Origin: Thioalkalivibrio sulfidiphilus HL-EbGr7
Lineage (GTDB): Bacteria; Pseudomonadota; Gammaproteobacteria; Ectothiorhodospirales; Ectothiorhodospiraceae
Direction: 5' to 3'
Length of the DNA: 64,000 bases
Assembly: GCF_000021985.1 (NCBI RefSeq)
Contig: NC_011901.1
Location: 3,234,501 to 3,298,500 of the forward strand
Shown: piece after piece, positions 8,189-16,559 of the stretch
How positions within the stretch are numbered: position 1 is the stretch's first letter
Layout: each line of letters opens with the position of its first letter
Program-made: the position numbers and the translations under genes
The notes under the pieces: model-generated
Databases searched by the model: none
What the model saw: only the letters and a program-made list of their open reading frames with translations
What the model was told of the DNA's origin: nothing

Positions 8189-9768
8189 TCAACCACCTTC
8201 ACCAACAGCACGCCATTACGCTCGAAAAGCACCTCGTGCTCGGGCAGACGATGCAGCGAGGTGATCCGTGTCACCGCCACCTCGCCGGGTTGCGGATCCC
8301 GGCGCTCCACGTGACGCCGGGCGTAGACGTTGAAGCTCGGGTTGTTGAGTCCCACCATCACCACCGTCTCGGGTCGTTCCCGGGCCACCAGGGCCGCGTC
8401 GCGGATGGGGCCCTGCTGAACCGCCGCCACCGTAGGCAGCAACAGGCCGGCCACGGAGGCCGTCACCAGCACGCCCAGCAGGCCGAGGCGCCAGGCCAGG
8501 TGCACGCGGCTCGCGAACAGCGCCCACAGGCTGACCGCCAGGGCGACGCCGAACACGCCGTACCACAGCAGGCCGAAATGCCGGTCCACGTCGCTCAGAA
8601 GCGCGGCGGTGAAGGGATCCCTGACCTGTGCTGCCGCGATCTCGACGATGCTCGGAAAGGCCAGCATGAGGGCGAAGAACAGCAGCGCCGGCAGAACGGC
8701 GAGCATGCCGACGCCCAGTCCCTTGAGGTTCAGACGCTCCAGGTGCAGGGCCATCAGCACGAACAGCGGCGTCACGCCATAGAGGATGTAATGGGGCAGC
8801 TTGGTGCCGGCCAGGGAGAACAGCACGAACACCAGCACGAACCAGATGAGCAGGAACAGCTGCAGGTCATCGCCACGTGCCCGGCGCGCGGCCCACCACA
8901 AGGCCGCCACCAGCACCGTGGTCCAGGGCAACAGGCCAATGAGCAGCACGGGGATGTAGTAGTAGATCGGTCCGCTGTGTCCCTCCATGGGCTGCTGGAA
9001 ACGGCCCAGGTTGTGTTCCAGCAGGAAGCCCAGGATGAACCCGGGTCCTTCGCGCAGCGTCACCGCCCCGTACCAGGGCAGCACCACGATCAGGAACAGG
9101 ATGATGCCCACGGGATTGAACACCGCGCGCAGCCAGTCGCGGAAGCGTCCCTTGAGGGCAAAGAAGATCAGGCTCGCGGCAAACGGGATGGCCACCGCCA
9201 CCGGTCCCTTGGTGAGGAATCCCAGGCCCATGAGCAGGAACGCGGCATACACCCAGCGCCGGCCGCCTTCCCGGTAATGCAGGTAGATGGCGAACATGCT
9301 GGCGGCGATGAGCAGGTTGAGCAGGGCATCGGCGATGGCCGCCTTGCCGATCACGCTCACCTCGAAGATCGTGGCACCGATAATCGCGGCGACAAGCCCG
9401 GTGCGCCGGTCCGTGACCCGGGCGGTGAAGGCGTACACCGCGAGCATCCACGCGGCGGCCGCCAGGGCCGAGGGCAGACGCAGGGCAAACTCGTTCAGCC
9501 CGAACAGGGTGACCGAGGCGGCCTGTAGCCAGTAAATGAGGATGGGCTTATCATAGCGGGGCTCGCCATAGAGATAGGTGGCGATGAAGTCACCCCGCGC
9601 CAGCATGTCACGGGTCGCCTCGCTGAAGGCCCCTTCATCCAGGTCGAACAGCGGGAAGCCGTGCATGTTGAAGAAGAAGGCGGAGAACACCGCCACACAC
9701 AGCAGCACCGCGAGCCAGCGCTCGGAAAGCCCCTGCAGGGCCACATCGCCGGAAGTTCTGTCAGTCAT
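8185..9768 (-). CDS. ArnT/PMT-family membrane glycosyltransferase
   Basis: Multi-pass inner-membrane glycosyltransferase of the ArnT / dolichyl-P-mannose mannosyltransferase superfamily, expected to move a sugar from undecaprenyl-phosphate to lipid A or another envelope acceptor on the periplasmic side. 527 aa with ~11 predicted hydrophobic segments. The first periplasmic loop has FDLDEGAFSEATRDM, carrying the Asp-Glu pair typical of the catalytic loop, then YDKPILIYWL, the ArnT-like KP motif. Divergent from a flippase-like gene and close to a GT2 gene that could make the lipid-linked donor. The acceptor is unknown. Confidence 0.85.
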   Translation of the reverse strand: MTDRTSGDVALQGLSERWLAVLLCVAVFSAFFFNMHGFPLFDLDEGAFSEATRDMLARGDFIATYLYGEPRYDKPILIYWLQAASVTLFGLNEFALRLPSALAAAAWMLAVYAFTARVTDRRTGLVAAIIGATIFEVSVIGKAAIADALLNLLIAASMFAIYLHYREGGRRWVYAAFLLMGLGFLTKGPVAVAIPFAASLIFFALKGRFRDWLRAVFNPVGIILFLIVVLPWYGAVTLREGPGFILGFLLEHNLGRFQQPMEGHSGPIYYYIPVLLIGLLPWTTVLVAALWWAARRARGDDLQLFLLIWFVLVFVLFSLAGTKLPHYILYGVTPLFVLMALHLERLNLKGLGVGMLAVLPALLFFALMLAFPSIVEIAAAQVRDPFTAALLSDVDRHFGLLWYGVFGVALAVSLWALFASRVHLAWRLGLLGVLVTASVAGLLLPTVAAVQQGPIRDAALVARERPETVVMVGLNNPSFNVYARRHVERRDPQPGEVAVTRITSLHRLPEHEVLFERNGVLLVKVVD

Positions 9769-9846
9769 GCCGGGGCTCGTCCGTCAAAAGGTGCAAAGTC
9801 TAACCGCCCGCCCCCCTGCGCCACCAGTACGGCGCCCACACACGCC

Positions 9847-10776
9847 ATGATGTCCATGATCCGGCCCAAGACTCTGCTGGCGATCCTGATCCTCGTCGCC
9901 TTCGTGGTGTTCGTGGAATGGTACTTCGGCTGGGCGCCGCTGCTCGCCCCCTGGCGTGAGATCCCGCTCCCGGGCGTGCTCGGCGCGCTGGTCCTGGCCT
10001 TCCTCACATACTGGCTGCGCGCGCTGCGTGTCTACGACTACTACCGGGCGCGGATGCGCGGCCGCTTCCCGGCCTGCCTGCGCCTGACGCTGACCCACAA
10101 CCTGCTCAACAACCTGCTGCCCATGCGCACCGGCGAGCTGAGCTTCCCGGTGCTCATGGCCCGGGACTTCGGCGTGCCGGCCCTGCACTCCGTGCCGGTG
10201 CTGCTGTGGTTCCGGCTCATGGACCTGCACACCCTCGCGCTGTTTGCCCTGCTGGCCCTGGGCAGTCACCTGCTCGGTCCCGCCGTGGCGGTCCCGCTGG
10301 CCGCCGCCTGGCTGCTGACGCTGGTGTTCGCGCAACGACTGGCGCCCGCTTTGCGGGATCGGCTGGGCGCGCCCGGAGATGACGGGCTGCGCGGCAAGCT
10401 CTACCGGGTGCTGGACGCCCTGCCGGGCAGCGCCGGGGACTTCTGGCGCGCCTGGGCCTGGACCTTCGCCAACTGGCTGCTCAAGCTCGCGGTATTCGTC
10501 TGGGTGCTGGGCCTGTTTCTGGAAGCGCCGCTGGCCGCCGCCTGGCTGGCGGTGATCGCCGGCGACCTGACCAGCGTGCTGCCCGTGCATGGCGTGGCCG
10601 GTGCGGGCACCTACGAGGCGGGCGTGGTGGCCGCCCTGCTGCCCTTTGGCGTCAGTGGCGAGGCGGCGCTCGCGGGCGCCGTGAACCTGCACCTGTTCCT
10701 GCTCGGCTCAACCCTGCTGGGCGGTCTGCTCGTGCCCCTGCTGCCGGGCAGGCGCGTGGACCGCCAGACGCGTTAG
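9847..10776 (+). CDS. LPG-synthase-TM/UPF0104-like membrane protein
   Basis: Polytopic membrane protein resembling the transmembrane domain of lysylphosphatidylglycerol synthases (UPF0104/AglD family), with 7-8 hydrophobic segments and the family signature NLLNNLLPMRTGELSFPVLM in the first third and VLPVHGVAGAGTYEAG near the end. It has no catalytic lysyltransferase domain, so a lipid flippase-like role is more likely than aminoacylation (inference from the family). Start chosen at the ATG at 9847; ATGs at 9850 and 9856 are equally possible and no clear ribosome-binding site is visible. Next to two glycosyltransferase genes transcribed in the same direction. Confidence 0.75.
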   Translation: MMSMIRPKTLLAILILVAFVVFVEWYFGWAPLLAPWREIPLPGVLGALVLAFLTYWLRALRVYDYYRARMRGRFPACLRLTLTHNLLNNLLPMRTGELSFPVLMARDFGVPALHSVPVLLWFRLMDLHTLALFALLALGSHLLGPAVAVPLAAAWLLTLVFAQRLAPALRDRLGAPGDDGLRGKLYRVLDALPGSAGDFWRAWAWTFANWLLKLAVFVWVLGLFLEAPLAAAWLAVIAGDLTSVLPVHGVAGAGTYEAGVVAALLPFGVSGEAALAGAVNLHLFLLGSTLLGGLLVPLLPGRRVDRQTR

Positions 10777-10812
10777 AATACCGGGCGCATCCTGCTCACG
10801 AGACCGAATTCC

Positions 10813-11838
10813 ATGATCGACACCTCCCTCCCGGACACCACCGAGCCCCTCACCCTGTCGCTGGTGGTGCCCATGTACAACGAGGAAGACAACGTCGCGC
10901 CCTTCGTGGAACGGGTCCACGAGGTACTGTCCGGGTACGCCTATCCCTGGGAGCTGGTGCTGGTGGACGACGGCAGCGCCGACAACACCAACGAGCGCAT
11001 GCGCGCCCAGCGCAAGCAGTTCGGACACCACGTGCGCATCCTCACCCTGCAACGCAACTTCGGCCAGACCGCCGCCATGCAGGCGGGGATCGACATCGCC
11101 CGGGGCAGCGTGATCGCCCTCATGGACGGCGACCTTCAGAACGACCCGGCCGACATCCCCGGCATGGTGCAGCGCCTGGTGGACGAGGACCTGGACATGG
11201 TGGCCGGCTGGCGCAAGAACCGCCAGGACGACCTGTGGCGGCGCAAGATCCCCTCGCGCATCGCCAACAAGCTGATCCGCTCCATCACCGGCGTGAACCT
11301 GCACGACTACGGCTGCAGCCTGAAGGTATTCCGCGCCCACATCCTCAAGGGCGTGCGCCTGTACGGCGAGATGCACCGCTTCATCCCCGCCTGGTTCGCC
11401 ACCCAGACCTCGCCGAAACGCATCCGCGAACACGTGGTGCAGCACCATGCCCGCACCCGGGGCGCCTCCAAGTACGGCATTTCCCGTACCTTCCGGGTGA
11501 TCCTGGACCTGCTGGCGGTGTACTTCTTCATGCGCTTCAAGGCCCGCCCCGGCCACTTCTTCGGCTCCATCGGCCTGGTGTTCGGCGGCCTGGGCGCCGT
11601 GATCCTGGGCTACCTGCTCATGCTCAAGGTGTTCTGGGACGCGGACATCGGCACCCGCCCGCTGCTGTTCGTCGGCGTGATGTGCGTACTGGTCTCGGTA
11701 CAGTTACTCACCACCGGCGTACTGAGCGAACTGACCGCCCGCACCTATTTCGAATCGGGGCAGCAACGCTCCTACGTGGTGCGCTCCAGCGTGCACGAAC
11801 AGGCCGGCGAGACCGACTGGCATCACGGACGTGGCTGA
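10813..11838 (+). CDS. GT2 family glycosyltransferase (DPM1/ArnC-like)
   Basis: Cytoplasmic-face family 2 glycosyltransferase with a GT-A domain (~12-240): LSLVVPMYNEEDN at the start, VLVDDGS, the DxD-type MDGDLQNDP, followed by two C-terminal membrane helices (~250-325). This architecture transfers a sugar from a nucleotide donor to undecaprenyl phosphate, as in ArnC, GtrB and DPM1. It overlaps the next gene, an ArnT-like transferase, by 8 bp, which suggests that one makes the lipid-linked sugar and the other uses it. 341 aa, normal length. Confidence 0.88.
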   Translation: MIDTSLPDTTEPLTLSLVVPMYNEEDNVAPFVERVHEVLSGYAYPWELVLVDDGSADNTNERMRAQRKQFGHHVRILTLQRNFGQTAAMQAGIDIARGSVIALMDGDLQNDPADIPGMVQRLVDEDLDMVAGWRKNRQDDLWRRKIPSRIANKLIRSITGVNLHDYGCSLKVFRAHILKGVRLYGEMHRFIPAWFATQTSPKRIREHVVQHHARTRGASKYGISRTFRVILDLLAVYFFMRFKARPGHFFGSIGLVFGGLGAVILGYLLMLKVFWDADIGTRPLLFVGVMCVLVSVQLLTTGVLSELTARTYFESGQQRSYVVRSSVHEQAGETDWHHGRG

Positions 11839-13327
11839 GGCCCTGTCGGCACAGGACGCGCGCCGCTACTGGCTGGCGGCGCTCGCGGTCACGGCGCTCT
11901 ATACCCTGTATCGCCTGGTCCTGCTGGCGAACTTCCCCTACGACCTCTACGGCGACGAGGCCCAGTACTGGACCTGGGCCCAGGCCCCCGACTGGGGCTA
12001 TTACTCCAAGCCGCCGGTGATCGCCTGGCTGATCACCCTGACCACCGCCCCCTGCGGCGACAGCCTGTTCTGCATCAAGCTCGCCTCGCCCCTGCTGCAC
12101 GCGGCCACGGCACTCATTCTGTTCGCCCTCACCCGGCGCCTGTTCGACGCCCGGGCGGCCTTCTGGGTGGCGGCCCTGTACGGCCTGATGCCCGCCATCT
12201 CCCTGTCCACCATGATCATCAGCACCGATGCCCCGCTGCTGTTCTTCTGGGCACTCGGGATCTACGCACTGGTGCGCGCCCTGGACGAGGGTCACTGGCG
12301 CTGGTGGCTGCTCACCGGCCTGGCCCTGGGGCTGGGCATGCTCAGCAAGTACAACATGGTGATCTTCGTCCTCTCAGGCCTGGTGTTCGTGCTCGCCACA
12401 CCACGGCACCGGCACTGGATCACCTCGCCACGCCCCTGGGCTGCGGCGCTACTCGCCTTCCTCGTCTATCTACCCAACCTGCTGTGGAACGCGGCCACCG
12501 GCTTTGTCAGCTACCAGCACACCCAGGAGATCTCCCAGGTGGACCGTGCCCGCTGGTCCCTCGACGGCCTGGGTGATTTCATCGGCTCCCAGTTCGGCGT
12601 GTTCGGCCCGATCCTGTTCGCCGTGCTGCTGTTCCTGCTGCTGCGCAGGCTGCCTGCCCTGTGGCGGGACGAGAAGACCCGCCTGCTGCTCGCCTTCGTG
12701 CTCCCCTGGCTGCTGATCGTGTCCTTCATCAGCCTGGCCTCCCGGGTGCACGCCAACTGGTCGGCGCCCATCTACCTCACGGCACTCATGCTGGTGGTGG
12801 TCTGGCTGCTTGGGCGCGGCCGGCTGGGCCGCGTGCTGCTGGGCGCCACCGTGGCCATCCACCTGCTGTTCGCCGGCGTGATCTACCACTACGACACGGT
12901 GCTGCGCGCCGCCGGCATCGAACTGACCGCGCGCACCGACCCCTACAAGCGGGTGCGTGGCTGGTCCGAACTGGGCCAGGCCATCACCCACGTACAGGAC
13001 CTGCACCCGGATGCCACCCTGATGACCGGCGATCGCATGCTCACGGCACAGCTCATGTATTACGTGCAGCCGCGCATGCAGACGGTGGTGAAGTGGAACC
13101 CCGACGGCCTGATCCGCGACCATTACGACATGACCACCAGCCTTGAGGGCCGGCAGGGCGATGACTTCCTGTTGCTGCACGCGCCCGGCGACCTGTCGCC
13201 GTCCATCGCGGCCCACTTTGAACACCACCAGCGCGTGGCCCGCATCCGCATCCCGGTGCACCCGGACTGGGGGCACCATTTCGACGTCTACCTGCTGCAG
13301 GGCTATCGCGGCACGGTCACACCCTGA
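11831..13327 (+). CDS. ArnT/PMT-family membrane glycosyltransferase
   Basis: Second polytopic ArnT/PMT-like transferase of the cluster (498 aa, ~10-12 hydrophobic segments). The first loop has the acidic pair in YDLYGDEAQYWTWA and the KPP motif in YYSKPPVIAWL, as in GT39/GT83 enzymes. GTG start at 11831 overlaps the GT2 stop by 8 bp, so translation is probably coupled. Likely uses the polyprenyl-phosphate sugar made by the GT2 partner. The substrate cannot be told from sequence. Ends 43 bp before a terminator that faces the opposite strand. Confidence 0.85.
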   Translation: MAEALSAQDARRYWLAALAVTALYTLYRLVLLANFPYDLYGDEAQYWTWAQAPDWGYYSKPPVIAWLITLTTAPCGDSLFCIKLASPLLHAATALILFALTRRLFDARAAFWVAALYGLMPAISLSTMIISTDAPLLFFWALGIYALVRALDEGHWRWWLLTGLALGLGMLSKYNMVIFVLSGLVFVLATPRHRHWITSPRPWAAALLAFLVYLPNLLWNAATGFVSYQHTQEISQVDRARWSLDGLGDFIGSQFGVFGPILFAVLLFLLLRRLPALWRDEKTRLLLAFVLPWLLIVSFISLASRVHANWSAPIYLTALMLVVVWLLGRGRLGRVLLGATVAIHLLFAGVIYHYDTVLRAAGIELTARTDPYKRVRGWSELGQAITHVQDLHPDATLMTGDRMLTAQLMYYVQPRMQTVVKWNPDGLIRDHYDMTTSLEGRQGDDFLLLHAPGDLSPSIAAHFEHHQRVARIRIPVHPDWGHHFDVYLLQGYRGTVTP

Positions 13328-13363
13328 GGATCCGGGACGACGTCCCTGACCGGCACACGAGGC

Positions 13364-13390
13364 AAAAAAACAGGCACCCGAAGGTGCCTG
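13364..13390 (-). terminator. intrinsic terminator of sulfite dehydrogenase genes
   Basis: CAGGCACC-CGAA-GGTGCCTG stem-loop (13371-13390), followed on the minus strand by a run of seven T. Placed 30 bp after the stop of the small cytochrome gene. Confidence 0.85.
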
Positions 13391-13420
13391 TCAGTGTGTC
13401 CTCCCGAATACCTGCGCCGA

Positions 13421-13741
13421 TCAGCGCGGGGCGTCCGGTCCGTAGTTCTCCACCAGATGATCCACGATCTTCTCGCGCTGCTCGGGCGTAAGCCAGGTCA
13501 TGCCGTACTTGACCATGTCGTCCATCACCCAGTTCCAGTCATTGCGGCCAAGCCGCTGGGTCTGGGGCAGTTCGATGGAATGGCAGGCGGCGCAGTGGAT
13601 ATTGAACAACTGCGCAGGCGTCATTTCATCGGCATGGGCCGGGGTGATCATGTTCCCCGCAGGCACGTTGAAGGCCACCAGCCAAGTGGCCAGAAGTGCC
13701 GGGGGGGTTAGCCACAGGGGGAGATGGCGTCGCTTGAACAT
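13421..13741 (-). CDS. sorB: monoheme cytochrome c subunit of sulfite dehydrogenase
   Basis: Small periplasmic cytochrome c, 106 aa, with an N-terminal signal peptide (cleavage probably after PAHA, residue ~37) and one CAACH heme motif in LFNIHCAACHSIEL. The C-terminal helix WLTPEQREKIVDHLVENYGPDAP is typical of SorB/SoxD-like subunits. It lies directly downstream of the molybdoenzyme subunit, so it probably receives electrons from the Moco centre and passes them to the respiratory chain. Separated from that gene by a hairpin that may lower its transcript level. Confidence 0.85.
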   Translation of the reverse strand: MFKRRHLPLWLTPPALLATWLVAFNVPAGNMITPAHADEMTPAQLFNIHCAACHSIELPQTQRLGRNDWNWVMDDMVKYGMTWLTPEQREKIVDHLVENYGPDAPR

Positions 13742-13776
13742 CTGATGACTTCCTCATTGCTTGTTGATAGTGAAAA

Positions 13777-13801
13777 CGGCGGCCCGAATATCGGGCCGCC
13801 G
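13777..13801 (-). terminator. intercistronic hairpin between sorA and sorB
   Basis: Perfect 11-bp stem (CGGCGGCCCGA / TCGGGCCGCCG) with a 3-nt loop, followed on the minus strand by TTTT. It could be an mRNA-stabilising hairpin or a partial terminator setting the subunit ratio. Confidence 0.6.
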
Positions 13802-13827
13802 CACAAGGCCTAAGGGAGGGACTTCGC

Positions 13828-15183
13828 TCAGGCCGGCTGGATCATCACGGGGACGCGATGAACCATGTTGCCCTCGTAGCCACGGGGGTTCCAGGGCTGC
13901 ACGATGGGCTGGGTGTTGCCCTTGTCGTCCACGGCGCGGGCCCAGATCTCGTAGTAGCCACGGCCGGCGAACTTCAGGTCATGCTCCCACTGCTGCCAGG
14001 AGTACTTGTTGTGGGGCTTGCCCAGCTTGGCCTTGGTCCAGTTCAGACCGAAGTCGGTGGACACCCACAGCTCCTTGACCTCGTTCTCGCCCGCCCAGGC
14101 ATGGCCGGTGACCTTGATGGTCTGACCCACCTTGAACTCGCTGTCGGCGGAGGGGCCGGTGATCAGGGACTTCACCACCCAGGGACCGCCCACCACCATG
14201 TCTTCTTCCGGCGGACGCTCGCCCGGCTTCACCGGGTACTTGGGCATACGGTAGGAGAAGCCGGTCATGCCACGGCCGTCGTGCTCGACGTCGCGGATCA
14301 CGATCTTGCTCAGCCACTTGTGGGAGGCGCTGCCGTACCAGCCCGGCACCACCAGGCGCACGGGGTAACCGTGGGCGGCGGGGATGTCCTGGCCGTTCAT
14401 CTTGAAGGCCACGATGGTGTGCTTCTCCATGGCCTTGTCGATGGGGATGCCGCGGGAGAAGGGCGGACGGTCACCGAGTACCGGCTCTTCGCCGTAGTGG
14501 CCGGTGTACACGGCGCTGCTCTTCAGGCCGGCTTCCTTCAGCAGGTCGGCCAGGGGGACGCCGGTCCACTCGGAGTTGCCGATGGCGCCGTAACGCCACT
14601 GGTTGCCACGTACCGGCGGATCGAAGTGGGCACGGCCGTTGCCGCCGCACTCGATGGGGGCGCGGTAGGTGACGGTCTTCATGCGCTGCAGCTGGTCCAG
14701 GCTGAAGGAGACCTTCTTGTTGACCTCGCCCTCGATCTCCAGCTTGTAGCCCTGGGGATCCTTGCGCATGGCGCGCTCGGAGATCAGGTCGTTGTTGCGG
14801 ATGAAGTGATACTTGGCCGGGGTCACCGCGTCCTTCATCAGGTGCACGGGGGTCTCGGCGTTCATGGGACGCTGGTTGTAGACGATCAGGCCTTCCTTGC
14901 CGGACTCGGCCAGCATGTGCTTGGCCTGCTCGTCGGTGATCTCAACCGGCTCACTGGCCCAGGCGGCAGGGATCATGCCCCGGCCGAACAGGCCCTGCAT
15001 GGCCGCCTCGGTGCCGGCGCCGAAGCCCAGCAGCGCCAGGGCGGCACCGCCCTTGCCCACCTGACCGAAGAACTGACGACGGGACGAAACCTCGTCGAAA
15101 ATCTGCATGTCCTGGGGGCTCGCGCCGTGGTCGCGGGTGTAGCTCCGCAGCCATTCCCAGGTACCTTGATCCGTTTTCTTCAT
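13828..15183 (-). CDS. sorA: sulfite dehydrogenase molybdopterin subunit (SorA/SoxC family)
   Basis: Periplasmic sulfite-oxidising molybdoenzyme of the sulfite oxidase family. It carries a twin-arginine motif (SRRQFF, residues 34-39) before a hydrophobic stretch, so it is Tat-exported. The Moco domain contains the molybdenum-ligating Cys179 in APIECGGNGR, followed by a C-terminal dimerisation domain (~330-451). Oxidises sulfite to sulfate and passes electrons to the cytochrome encoded next to it. The 451-aa length is close to SoxC. No soxAXYZB genes are in the window, so a free-standing SorAB-like role is favoured, but SoxC cannot be excluded. ATG at 15183 is preceded by GGAGGG (15192-15197). 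Confidence 0.88.
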   Translation of the reverse strand: MKKTDQGTWEWLRSYTRDHGASPQDMQIFDEVSSRRQFFGQVGKGGAALALLGFGAGTEAAMQGLFGRGMIPAAWASEPVEITDEQAKHMLAESGKEGLIVYNQRPMNAETPVHLMKDAVTPAKYHFIRNNDLISERAMRKDPQGYKLEIEGEVNKKVSFSLDQLQRMKTVTYRAPIECGGNGRAHFDPPVRGNQWRYGAIGNSEWTGVPLADLLKEAGLKSSAVYTGHYGEEPVLGDRPPFSRGIPIDKAMEKHTIVAFKMNGQDIPAAHGYPVRLVVPGWYGSASHKWLSKIVIRDVEHDGRGMTGFSYRMPKYPVKPGERPPEEDMVVGGPWVVKSLITGPSADSEFKVGQTIKVTGHAWAGENEVKELWVSTDFGLNWTKAKLGKPHNKYSWQQWEHDLKFAGRGYYEIWARAVDDKGNTQPIVQPWNPRGYEGNMVHRVPVMIQPA

Positions 15184-15282
15184 TTAGATATCCCTCCAGC
15201 CTCGTTGTAATGGCTTGTACAGGTTGTGTGGTGTCGCCACGGTTGGTGGGCCGTGACGCCGAGTACATGAGTACTTGGTAAT

Positions 15283-15319
15283 GCACTGATTGGTTTAGAC
15301 TAAGTCTAATTCTCAGTGC
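15283..15319 (-). promoter_or_regulatory. dyad at the start of the sorA transcript
   Basis: Central 15-bp palindrome TTAGACT-A-AGTCTAA (15295-15309) flanked by an outer pair GCACTGA (15283-15289) / TCAGTGC (15313-15319). It begins at the predicted transcription start of sorAB, so it is either a repressor operator or a 5' stem-loop. Confidence 0.6.
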
Positions 15320-15325
15320 CCAGCT

Positions 15326-15354
15326 TTTATAGGTCAGCCCTTTTGGGGCGTCAA
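15326..15354 (-). promoter_or_regulatory. sigma-70 promoter of sorAB
   Basis: On the minus strand, TTGACG, a 17-bp spacer and TATAAA: a near-consensus promoter reading toward sorA, about 140 bp from its start codon. Confidence 0.75.
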
Positions 15355-15402
15355 TAGGATGACCCTGCCCCTCCGTTTATTCCATTTTTCGATCCGTTGG
15401 TC

Positions 15403-15690
15403 TCATTCGGCCTCTTTCTGCCACGACTGACCCGATCCGTGCCCTGGTGCAAGCGCCGCCTCCAGGGCGGCCACCCGGGCCTCCAGTTCCGCCAGGCGCT
15501 CGCGGCTGCGGGCCAGCAGGGTGGTCTGAACCTCGTATTCCTCCCGGGTCACCAGGTCCATGCGCTGCAGGGCGCTGGCCAGCCCCGCGCGCAGGTTCTT
15601 CTCCATCTCCTGCTGAAACTGTTTCGCCGGTTCCGGCATGAGGTCGGCAAGTTTTCGGACCAGATCGTCCAGGCCTTGGGTGTCGCGCAT
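15403..15690 (-). CDS. ubiK: UbiK/YqiC (BMFP family) accessory protein
   Basis: Small helical protein (95 aa) of the BMFP/UbiK family, an accessory factor of aerobic ubiquinone biosynthesis that helps the UbiJ/Ubi enzyme complex. N-terminal amphipathic region (LDDLVRKLADLMPEPAKQFQQ) and a C-terminal coiled coil (REEYEVQTTLLARSRERLAELEARVAALEAAL) match the family. Start set at the ATG at 15690 so that the protein begins MRDTQGLDDLV as homologues do; upstream in-frame ATGs give an unconserved extension. Confidence 0.8.
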   Translation of the reverse strand: MRDTQGLDDLVRKLADLMPEPAKQFQQEMEKNLRAGLASALQRMDLVTREEYEVQTTLLARSRERLAELEARVAALEAALAPGHGSGQSWQKEAE

Positions 15691-15805
15691 GGGGGGTGTC
15701 CTCGTCTTGAAAGTGGCGTGGGTCATCACGGGGCGAGATGGATCACACACACAGAGTAGCAGTCCGGCCGATGGCCGAGCCACCGGCACACATACCGTCG
15801 TTGGC

Positions 15806-15839
15806 GCACCGTGACAGGGCGCGCGCACCAATCCAGTGC
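15806..15839 (+). promoter_or_regulatory. two NtrC-like boxes upstream of hupE-ure
   Basis: GCACC-AATCC-AGTGC (15825-15839) matches the NtrC core GCACC-N5-GGTGC with one mismatch. A poorer copy GCACC-GTGAC-AGGGC lies 19 bp upstream (15806-15820). Both are ~70-100 bp upstream of a sigma-54-like site. Confidence 0.45.
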
Positions 15840-15905
15840 GTTTCCTGCCACATCCGCTGGCATCAAAACCCGTCGCACCCAAAGATCCTGCAGCCTTCCG
15901 GTGCC

Positions 15906-15921
15906 TGGCCTGCTTCCTGCT
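15906..15921 (+). promoter_or_regulatory. weak sigma-54-like promoter of the urease operon
   Basis: TGGCCT-GCTTC-CTGCT keeps the invariant GG-N10-GC spacing of -24/-12 promoters but has three mismatches. Lies 38 bp before the hupE start. Confidence 0.35.
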
Positions 15922-15958
15922 AGGCAATGGTGCATGAATCTTCCCGATGGAGCCTGAC

Positions 15959-16558
15959 ATGACCCCGCGACTGATCCCCCTCGCCCTGCTGATGCTGGCC
16001 CCCGGGCTCGTCCTGGCCCACCCGGGCCACGGCCTGGACGCCGGCCCGTCGTCCTCCGCACTGGCTGCCGGCCTGCTTCACCCCCTGCTGGGACTGGATC
16101 ACCTGCTGGCCATGCTCGGCGTGGGCCTGTGGGCCTCCCAGCGGGCCCTGCAACGTCAGGGCTACGGCATTGCCGGCATCTTCCTGCTGGTGCTGGCGCT
16201 GGGCTTCATGGCCGGACTGGGCAGCGCGCCGGGTCAGTGGATCGAGACCGGCATCCTGGGCTCCGTGATCCTGGTGGGTGCCCTGGTGGCCCTGGGGCGC
16301 AATCTGCCCGCGGCCTTTGGCCTGGGGCTGGCGGCGCTGTTCGCGCTGTTTCATGGCCTGGCCCACGGCGCTGAAATGGGTGCCGGCCTGTCCGCCCCCC
16401 TGTTTGCGGCGGGCTTCCTGCTGAGCTCCAGCGCCCTGGTCGGCCTGGGTCTGCTGGCAGGACGATTCGGTCAGGGCCTGATGCGTGGTTCCATGCTGGT
16501 GCGCGCCGGCGGCGCCGGCATCCTGGCCGCGGGCCTGGTCATGATCTGGACGGTGTGA
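15959..16558 (+). CDS. ureJ: HupE/UreJ family nickel permease-like protein
   Basis: Inner-membrane protein of the HupE/UreJ family, thought to supply nickel (or protect metallation) for urease or hydrogenase. Signal-like first helix ending ..LAHPGHGLD, then HPLLGLDHLLAMLGVGLWA, whose His/Asp motif HP-G-DH-LAM is the family signature, and about five further helices with HGLAHGAEM. ATG at 15959 chosen over 15947 because GGAG sits 6 nt upstream. First gene of the urease operon; the ureD GTG follows after 1 nt. Confidence 0.88.
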   Translation: MTPRLIPLALLMLAPGLVLAHPGHGLDAGPSSSALAAGLLHPLLGLDHLLAMLGVGLWASQRALQRQGYGIAGIFLLVLALGFMAGLGSAPGQWIETGILGSVILVGALVALGRNLPAAFGLGLAALFALFHGLAHGAEMGAGLSAPLFAAGFLLSSSALVGLGLLAGRFGQGLMRGSMLVRAGGAGILAAGLVMIWTV

Positions 16559-16559
16559 G

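Noticed and set aside
8079-8264. ORF encoding repeated LCALCFV
   Set aside because: Translation of the GCTTTGT tandem array; no ribosome-binding site and no unique sequence.
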